Assembly: GCA_025456085.1 (NCBI GenBank)
Contig: JALOLF010000028.1
Location: forward strand, 1-35,583
Direction of reading: 5' to 3'
From: Acidimicrobiales bacterium
GTDB lineage: Bacteria; Actinomycetota; Acidimicrobiia; Acidimicrobiales; Acidimicrobilacustridaceae
Length of the DNA: 35,583 nucleotides
Below, one piece after another: positions 30,212 to 35,583 of this stretch. Within the stretch, counting starts at the first letter, position 1, and each line of letters starts with the position of its first letter. Under the pieces are notes generated by a model, which made no database searches, had not been told where the DNA came from, and saw nothing but the letters and a program-made list of their open reading frames with translations. The position numbers and the translations under genes were made by a program.

Positions 30212-32500
30212 GTGTCCACGAGCGCTGACGCAACGTCGATCGGTCTGACCACGGCCACGTCCACGTCGGTCCGGCCCGGGCCGCCCTACCGGTCGGGTGC
30301 GCCCAACGTGGTGGTCGTCATGCTCGACGACACCGGCTTCGCGCAGCTCGGCTGCTACGGGTCCGACATCGACACGCCCCATCTCGACACCCTCGCCGGG
30401 CGCGGCGTGCGCCTCACCAACTTCCACACGACCGCGGTCTGCTCACCGACCCGGGCCTGTCTGCTCACCGGCCGGAACCACCACCGGGTCGGCTTCGGGA
30501 TGCTGCCCGACCTGCCCATGCGCTTCCCCGCCTACACGGGCCGGCTGCCCGACGAGGCGGCCACGCTGGCCCAGGTGCTGTCCGCCGGGGGCTACGCCAC
30601 CTTCGCCGTGGGCAAGTGGCACCTGACGCCGCGCGACCAGCGGTCGCCCTCGGGTCCCTTCGACACGTGGCCGTTGGCGAGCGGATTCGACCGCTTCTAC
30701 GGGTTCCTGGGGGGTGACGCCAACCACTGGGCGCCGGAGCTGGTACGTGACAACACCTACGTCGATCCGCCCCGCACGCCCGACGAGGGCTACCACCTCA
30801 CCGAGGACCTGGCGCACGAGGCCATCGCCCGCGTGCGCGAGCTGCGTCGCAACCATGCCGACCGGCCGTTCTTCCTGTACCTGGCCCTGGGGGCCACGCA
30901 TGCGCCCCACCACGTCACCCCGCGGTGGTCCGACCCCTACCGGGGCCGGTTCGACGCCGGTTGGGAGGCGTGGCGCCGCGCCACCCTGGCCCGCCAGGTC
31001 GAGCTGGGCCTCGTTCCCGAGGGCACCGAGCTCCCCGCACCGTCGCCGTACGTGCCCGACTGGGACCGTCTCGACGGTGACCACCGCCGGGTGTACGCGC
31101 GCATGATGGAGGTGTTCGCCGGCTTCCTGACCCACACCGACGCCCAGATCGGCAGGGTGCTCGACGAGCTCTCGGCCACGGGTGAGCTGGATCACACGAT
31201 CGTGGTCGTGCTGTCGGACAACGGCGCATCGGGCGAGGCCGGCCCGCACGGGTCGGTCAGCGAGTACCGCTTCGCGCAGGGACGCGACGAGGACTTCGCG
31301 CTCAACCTGCGTCTGGTCGACGAGCTGGGCGGTCCGAGGACCTACAACCACTACCCCTGGGGTTGGGCCGAAGCCGGCAACACACCGGCCCGTCGGTTCA
31401 AGCGCTACACCTTCGAGGGTGGCGTGCGCGACCCCTGCATCGTGTCGTGGCCGGGCGGAACCGGGGCGGCGGGCTCGCTGCGACACCAGTACTCGCACGT
31501 GATCGACCTCTACCCGACGATCCTCGACCTCGCCGGCGTCCCAGTCCCCGAGCGGGTGCGTGGCGTGCCCCAGATGAGCATCGACGGGGTGACCCTGCGA
31601 CCGGTGTTGGAGGATCCCGGTGCCGCCGACCCCCGCACCAGCCAGTACTACGAGTGCTGGGGCAGTCGGGCCCAGTACGAGGACGGCTGGAAGGTGGTGA
31701 CGAACCACGTCAACCAGCTCACGCACGCCGAACGGGACCTGATCGAGGGCAGCGACGACTTCGAGCGCGACCACTGGGCCCTGTTCGACACCCGCACGGA
31801 TCCGGCCGAGAACCGCGACCGGTCCGCGGAGCGGCCCGAGCTGCGGGACCACCTGGTGTCCCGCTGGTACGAGGAGGCGGCGCGCAACGGCGTGCTCCCC
31901 CTGAGCGACGGGGTGCTCGACCGGCTGGCGCACCTGCTCCTGGCCTGGCCGTCGGGGTCCAGCAGGGTGGTCGTGCGACCGGGCGAGCGGGTCTTCGAGG
32001 ACAACGTCCCGTCGATGGGCAACGGGTTCGTGGTCACGGCGCGCCTGGCGGACCCGCTGCCGGCGGGGGTGACCGGTGTGCTGGCCGAACAGGGGGACTA
32101 CAACGGCGGGTGGGTCTGGTTCGGCGACGGCACGGACCTGGTCTTCGCGTGCAGCTACGTGAGCGAGCACCTGACGCGCGTGGTGGCACGGGTGCCGGTC
32201 GGTGCTCGAACGCTGCAGGTGGTGGGTGCACCGCACGACGGTGGCGTGTCCGTGCGGGTCGCGGCCGACGGTGTGGTGGTGGCCGAGGGCCGGCTCGAGC
32301 ACGAGTGGCCCGGGTTGTGGACGCCGAACTCCTCGGCGTCGCTGCTGGTGGGCGTGGGCCGTCCGCTCCCGGTGTGCGACGGCTACGACCCGTCCGTGCC
32401 GTTCAGCGGCGCGCTCGACGAGCTGGTGGTGGAGTCGAGCCCGGGGGCCGGAGACGTCGACCTCGTCGCGCAGGTCGACGTCGCCTTCCGGTCCCAGTAG
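30212..32500 (+). CDS. Sulfatase (arylsulfatase family), formylglycine type
   Basis: A 762-residue enzyme from GTG 30212, with GAGAGGAG upstream. The sulfatase core includes metal ligands Asp39/Asp40 in VVMLDDTGFAQLGCYG, Cys77 in VCSPTRACLLTGR (the C-x-P-x-R site converted to formylglycine), GKWHLTP with the catalytic Lys/His, and LSDNGASGE with further metal ligands. From about residue 580 an extra beta-rich domain follows, of the lectin-like type seen in large actinobacterial arylsulfatases. No signal peptide is visible, so cytosolic location is most likely. The enzyme hydrolyses sulfate esters; substrate unknown. It needs a formylglycine-generating enzyme, not found in this window. Convergent with an orphan gene. 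Confidence 0.94.
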   Translation: MSTSADATSIGLTTATSTSVRPGPPYRSGAPNVVVVMLDDTGFAQLGCYGSDIDTPHLDTLAGRGVRLTNFHTTAVCSPTRACLLTGRNHHRVGFGMLPDLPMRFPAYTGRLPDEAATLAQVLSAGGYATFAVGKWHLTPRDQRSPSGPFDTWPLASGFDRFYGFLGGDANHWAPELVRDNTYVDPPRTPDEGYHLTEDLAHEAIARVRELRRNHADRPFFLYLALGATHAPHHVTPRWSDPYRGRFDAGWEAWRRATLARQVELGLVPEGTELPAPSPYVPDWDRLDGDHRRVYARMMEVFAGFLTHTDAQIGRVLDELSATGELDHTIVVVLSDNGASGEAGPHGSVSEYRFAQGRDEDFALNLRLVDELGGPRTYNHYPWGWAEAGNTPARRFKRYTFEGGVRDPCIVSWPGGTGAAGSLRHQYSHVIDLYPTILDLAGVPVPERVRGVPQMSIDGVTLRPVLEDPGAADPRTSQYYECWGSRAQYEDGWKVVTNHVNQLTHAERDLIEGSDDFERDHWALFDTRTDPAENRDRSAERPELRDHLVSRWYEEAARNGVLPLSDGVLDRLAHLLLAWPSGSSRVVVRPGERVFEDNVPSMGNGFVVTARLADPLPAGVTGVLAEQGDYNGGWVWFGDGTDLVFACSYVSEHLTRVVARVPVGARTLQVVGAPHDGGVSVRVAADGVVVAEGRLEHEWPGLWTPNSSASLLVGVGRPLPVCDGYDPSVPFSGALDELVVESSPGAGDVDLVAQVDVAFRSQ

Positions 32501-32538
32501 CCGGCTCACGGCAGGGGTGGATGTCGCGGCGGCCGACC

Positions 32539-33228
32539 TCATCCCGGGTGCTGCTGCAGCTCCTCGAACGTGGTTCGCGCCATGGGCACCGTCTTGGCCA
32601 TGGCGAACGTGATCTGCAGCGCGAGGGTGAGGCCCACCCGGGGATCGAGCGCCTCGGCGGTCTGCGCGACGGCCGAGGCGAGGGCGTGGGCACACAGGAC
32701 GTGGCGTCCCCACGCAGTGGGCTGGATCTCGGAGCCGCTGCGGAACGCCTCCTCGCAGTGCGCCTGCAGCGACTCGACCGTGTCGCGCAGCGCGAAGGCC
32801 ATCTGGAGCGGGAGCACGCGATGGCGGTGGTCGGGGGCGACGGTGACCGCCACGTCGCCCCAGGGCGCTTCACCGACCGTTGCGGCAACCTGACGGTAGA
32901 GATCGCCGATCGGGGCGACGTCCGCGGCGGCGACGACGTCGGGCACCAACCGATCCCGGAGCAGGCCCGTCACGGAGGTGGCCGGCGCCGAGGCGAGGTC
33001 GGCCTCGTCGCCGCTCAGCAGCCGGTTGAGCTCGTCGCCGAAGACGGCGGATCCGGGGGTGAGATCGTTGTGCTCGATGTCGAACAGCCCGCTCGAGACG
33101 ATCACCGCCTCGCCGGTCGCTGCGGCCAGGGTGGCCAGGTAGTCCTCGACCCGGACGCCGTGCTCGTCCTGCACGAGTCGCAGCGCGGCGTCCCGCAGCA
33201 TCGCGTCGGCGGCGGCCAGCTCACGCAT
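32539..33228 (-). CDS. Hypothetical protein, 229 residues
   Basis: A protein from ATG 33228, with purine-rich GGAAGGGA upstream. I do not recognise a domain. It is mainly helical by eye, with repeated Ala/Leu-rich segments (ADAMLRDAALRLVQDEHGVRVEDYLATLAAATG at the front, LQMAFALRDTVESLQAHCEEAF in the middle, GLTLALQITFAMAKTVPMARTTFEEL at the end). It has one Cys-rich spot only and no signal peptide or clear membrane segment. The gene follows the SulP transporter after 40 bp, most of which is a 4-unit octamer repeat, so it is probably in the SulP operon. It could be a helper of the transporter, but this is a guess. Confidence 0.65.
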   Translation of the reverse strand: MRELAAADAMLRDAALRLVQDEHGVRVEDYLATLAAATGEAVIVSSGLFDIEHNDLTPGSAVFGDELNRLLSGDEADLASAPATSVTGLLRDRLVPDVVAAADVAPIGDLYRQVAATVGEAPWGDVAVTVAPDHRHRVLPLQMAFALRDTVESLQAHCEEAFRSGSEIQPTAWGRHVLCAHALASAVAQTAEALDPRVGLTLALQITFAMAKTVPMARTTFEELQQHPG

Positions 33229-33236
33229 GGGTTCCC

Positions 33237-33268
33237 TTCCGTCGTTCCATCGTTCCGTCGTTGCGTCG
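33237..33268. repeat. Four tandem copies of an 8-bp repeat
   Basis: TTCCGTCG, TTCCATCG, TTCCGTCG and TTGCGTCG lie end to end and fill the space between the SulP stop codon (33269-33271) and the 229-residue gene. Read on the coding strand the units are CGACGGAA-like, so each copy contributes a GGAA purine run; the last merges into the ribosome binding site of the next gene. Confidence 0.85.
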
Positions 33269-35206
33269 TCAGGTCGGTGTGTCGGGAGCTCCCGCGCCGA
33301 CCGGACCGGATCCGCCCCGGTCGGGTGACGCGTCTGGTTTTCGGTCTGCGGCGTCCCGGTCGATGCGTTCCACCTGCCGTAGGGCCTCGTTGATCTGGAC
33401 GGCCACCGCGTCGAGCGCCTCGCGTCCCTCGCCGTCGAGGTCCGGGTGTTGCTGGCGGTCGTGGATCACCTCGAGCAGGTCGCCCAGCAGCTCCCGGCGC
33501 ACGTCGGTGCCCGGGGTGGAGTGCTCGTGCAGGAAGGCCAGCAGTGCTCCCGTGACGTGGTCGAACAGGTGCGCGTCGCCGATGGCGTCGCGCACGCCGC
33601 TGTCCCGGAGACGGTCGCGCACCTCGGGCACCGGCGCCGCGATCCACAGCTCGACACCGTCGTGGTCCAGGCGCTCCCGCAGATCGGCCAGGGCGTCACA
33701 GCCCGGGACGTCGAGGTCCGGCGTGAGGGCGAGGTCGACCAGCACGACGGCCGGTCGCGGGTCGGCGTCGGCCACGGCGCCGGCGGCGGCATCCCTGATG
33801 GCGGTGGCGTTGACGAAGAAGAGCATCTGCTCGGGACGCACCACGATCAGTCCCGGCGGGGCGGGGAGCTGGTCCAGGCCGACCGTGCCGAACCCGCTCA
33901 TGCTCGGACCCTCGACCCGCAGCCGTGCCTCGCCGGCGCGCCACACGACGAGGCCGAGCGAGACGGCCACGGCGAGCCCCAGACCGGGGAGGATGTCGAA
34001 GACGAGCACGCCGCCCAGCGCCACGAGTGCCAGCACGCAGTCGGCCCGTCGGAGGCGCCACAGCCGCCGCAACGGTGCCACGCGCTCCATGTCGGCCACG
34101 GCCACGATCACGATGGCGGCCAGCGCCGCCTCGGGGAGCTCCTGGAACAGCGGGGTGAAGAACAGGGCCACCAGCGCCGTCGCGGCGGCCGCAACCATGA
34201 GCGAGGCCGGCGTGTGGGCACCGGCTCGGTCGTTGGCCGCCGACTTCGAGAGGCTGGCGCCGATGGGGAAGCCGCCGAACAGGCCGGCCCCGGCGTTCGA
34301 CGCGCCGAGGGCCACCAGCTCCTGGTTGGCGTCCACCTCGTAGTCGTGCTCGCGGGCGAAGCGCTCGGCGGGCCCGATGGCCTCGGCGAAGGCAAGCAGG
34401 GCGATGCCCAGCGCGCCGCCGATCAGCACCACGATGCCGTCCCAGCCGATGCCGGGCAGCGACGGTGCCGTCAGCCCCTCGGGGAGCTCCCCGACCACCT
34501 CGACCCCGTGCGCCTCGAGGTCCAGCAGGCTCGACGCGGCGATCGAGCCGATCAGCACCAGCAGCGCGGCCGGCAGCTTGGGCGCCACGCGTCCGAGGAG
34601 CACCATGGCGGCGACGCAGCTGGTGCCGACGGCGAGCGTCGTGAAGCTGGTCTCGCCCAGGTGCTGCAGCGTGCGCAGGAGGCCGACGAAGAACTCCGGC
34701 TCGCTCACGGGGATGCCCAACAGCTTGGGGACCTGCTTCATGGTGATGATGAGCGCCAGTCCGAAGACGAAACCCAGCAGCACCGAGGATGAGAAGAACT
34801 GGGCGATGCGTCCCAGGCGCAGGTACCCCGCCGCGATCGACACCAGACCGGCCAGCAGCGCCAGCGCGGCGGTGTAGGCGACATAGGTCGTGGTGTAGTC
34901 CGGCGTGTCGGCAGGGAGGACGGCCGTGATCGTGGCTGCCGAGGTGATGGCGACGGCCGAGGAGACCGCCACGACGAGCTGGCGCGACGTGCCCAGGACG
35001 GCGTAGGCGATCAGCGCCGCGGGCGCGGCGTAGAAGGCGGCTTCGGGACCGACCCCGGCGAGCTGGGCGTAGGCCATGCCCTCGGGTATGAGGATGGCGG
35101 TGACGGTGAAGCCCGCCAGCACGTCGGGTCGCAGCCACGCACGTTGGTAGCCGGCTGTCCAGCTCAGCAGGGGCAGGAAGCGTTGCACCCCGCTACGGAC
35201 GGCCAT
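33269..35206 (-). CDS. SulP-family anion transporter with STAS domain
   Basis: A 645-residue membrane protein from ATG 35206 (GGACGAG upstream). SulP signatures: RPDVLAGFTVTAILIPEGMAYAQLAGVGPE at residues about 26-55, and the helices through to GAGLFGGFPIGASLSKSAANDRAGAHT. There are about ten to twelve membrane helices over residues 20-430. The C-terminal STAS domain (about 450-570) is recognisable from IVVRPEQMLFFVNATAIRDA and VVLVDLALTPDLDVPGCDALADLRERL. An unusual polar, Asp/Arg-rich tail of about 70 residues follows. The family carries sulfate, bicarbonate or other anions; bacterial members are often bicarbonate or sulfate importers. The gene starts 7 bp after the stop of the 93-residue gene, indicating an operon. 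Anion not readable. Confidence 0.93.
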   Translation of the reverse strand: MAVRSGVQRFLPLLSWTAGYQRAWLRPDVLAGFTVTAILIPEGMAYAQLAGVGPEAAFYAAPAALIAYAVLGTSRQLVVAVSSAVAITSAATITAVLPADTPDYTTTYVAYTAALALLAGLVSIAAGYLRLGRIAQFFSSSVLLGFVFGLALIITMKQVPKLLGIPVSEPEFFVGLLRTLQHLGETSFTTLAVGTSCVAAMVLLGRVAPKLPAALLVLIGSIAASSLLDLEAHGVEVVGELPEGLTAPSLPGIGWDGIVVLIGGALGIALLAFAEAIGPAERFAREHDYEVDANQELVALGASNAGAGLFGGFPIGASLSKSAANDRAGAHTPASLMVAAAATALVALFFTPLFQELPEAALAAIVIVAVADMERVAPLRRLWRLRRADCVLALVALGGVLVFDILPGLGLAVAVSLGLVVWRAGEARLRVEGPSMSGFGTVGLDQLPAPPGLIVVRPEQMLFFVNATAIRDAAAGAVADADPRPAVVLVDLALTPDLDVPGCDALADLRERLDHDGVELWIAAPVPEVRDRLRDSGVRDAIGDAHLFDHVTGALLAFLHEHSTPGTDVRRELLGDLLEVIHDRQQHPDLDGEGREALDAVAVQINEALRQVERIDRDAADRKPDASPDRGGSGPVGAGAPDTPT

Positions 35207-35213
35207 CGCGGGA

Positions 35214-35495
35214 TCACTCGTCCTCGTCGGACGCGAGCAGGTCCGCGCTGAGTGCCAGCGCCATCGCCACGCCCGCGGCCCGCTCGGCGACGGCTTCGAA
35301 GTAGCCGGCGGCGGCCCGCCCGTTGCCGACGGGAGGTTCGCCCAGGGACCGCAGCAGCGCGCCCGGATCATCGGCGAGACGGATCGGCTCCGCCTCGGGC
35401 AGCGCGGCCGGGCTGTGCCAGATGTCGTTGGCGCCGCGCCGCTTCGAGCGCGATCGGCGCCGTCGGTTCGAGTTGGCGGGCTGTGGCGAGCTCAT
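35214..35495 (-). CDS. Hypothetical small protein, 93 residues
   Basis: ATG 35495 with a GGAGGAGA ribosome binding site. The ATG overlaps the previous gene's TGA as ATGA, so the two are translationally coupled. The N-terminus is strongly basic (NSNRRRRSRSKRRGANDIW), the middle is Pro/Asp-rich, and the C-terminus is an Ala-rich helix ending in SDEDE. No known domain. It lies just upstream of the SulP transporter and may be a cytosolic accessory protein; function unknown. Confidence 0.72.
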   Translation of the reverse strand: MSSPQPANSNRRRRSRSKRRGANDIWHSPAALPEAEPIRLADDPGALLRSLGEPPVGNGRAAAGYFEAVAERAAGVAMALALSADLLASDEDE

Positions 35496-35583
35496 CGGTT
35501 CTCCTCCGTGAGCACCTCGTCGGGCCGCAGGCCCAGGGCCAGGCGGAGCTGATCGGTGTCGAGGTCGGCGATGGAGCTCGACC
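35492..35583 (-). CDS. C-terminal end of an unidentified protein (5' part outside the window)
   Basis: The frame enters from the window edge and runs 29 codons to a TGA at 35492-35494. The visible end reads SSIADLDTDQLRLALGLRPDEV...LTEENR. No domain can be named from it. Its stop overlaps the start of the 93-residue gene by 4 bp (ATGA), so it is the upstream member of the SulP operon. Confidence 0.75.
   Translation of the reverse strand, partial: SSSIADLDTDQLRLALGLRPDEVLTEENR

Noticed and set aside
30443-32713. A 756-residue frame on the - strand, antisense to the sulfatase.
   Set aside because: It lacks any known motif, while the sulfatase on the other strand carries all the catalytic residues.

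Overview
This window is a very GC-rich bacterial chromosome segment (roughly 70% by eye) packed with 33 protein genes on both strands, most gaps under 160 bp. The gene types (a mycothiol-enzyme-like DinB-fold protein, an MMPL exporter with a TetR regulator, DUF2786, a single-chain acyl-CoA carboxylase, a bacterioferritin with a TTAGG-type palindrome upstream) and many TANNNT boxes lying 6 to 9 nt before start codons point to an actinobacterium (Actinomycetota). Acidimicrobiia is plausible, but nothing here fixes the genus. I see no rRNA, tRNA, CRISPR array, insertion sequence, integrase or phage gene. This looks like ordinary chromosome rather than a mobile island.

Layout. 1-5.1 kb: the end of a SnoaL-like protein, a sulfotransferase, an amidase, an exported SurE-like lipoprotein, a maleylpyruvate-isomerase-like protein and a small membrane protein. 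5.1-9.4 kb: a GH29 alpha-L-fucosidase, two tandem CitE/HpcH-type lyases resembling the Mcl1/Mcl2 pair, and an exported tyrosine-phosphatase-like lipoprotein. 9.4-13.8 kb: an acyl-CoA ligase, a Cys-type glutathione peroxidase, an unusual zinc-ribbon plus receiver-domain protein, and an iron-storage pair (bfd-bfr) with a palindrome and a hairpin upstream. 13.8-20.3 kb: a single-polypeptide acyl-CoA carboxylase, an MMPL transporter and its divergent TetR regulator with two matching operators. 20.4-25.8 kb: a CoA-transferase with a candidate leader peptide, a DinB-like protein, a nitroreductase, an AraC-type regulator and an alpha/beta hydrolase. 25.6-30.1 kb: a two-gene DUF2786 / Tim44-like zinc-ribbon operon, a coupled EthD/SnoaL pair, and YbaK. 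30.2-35.6 kb: a large sulfatase, an orphan protein, a SulP transporter with a small upstream gene, and the end of another gene.

How the genes fit together. Acyl-CoA metabolism dominates: acyl-CoA ligase, acyl-CoA carboxylase, CoA-transferase and two malyl-CoA-lyase-type enzymes could activate, carboxylate and split or condense CoA thioesters, with the TetR/MMPL pair possibly exporting a lipid. Iron and redox handling (bfd, bfr, peroxidase, nitroreductase) is a second theme. A looser third theme is sulfated compounds (sulfotransferase, fucosidase, sulfatase, SulP), but those genes are not co-transcribed.

The most notable observations are: a repeated leaderless-promoter signature at eight genes; a 12-residue candidate leaderless upstream ORF ending 1 nt before the CoA-transferase start; paired GCTACG-N4-CGTAGC operators between MMPL and TetR; a hairpin that buries the bfd ribosome binding site; a zinc-ribbon/receiver fusion; and a tail-anchored protein built from two Tim44-like plus zinc-ribbon repeats.
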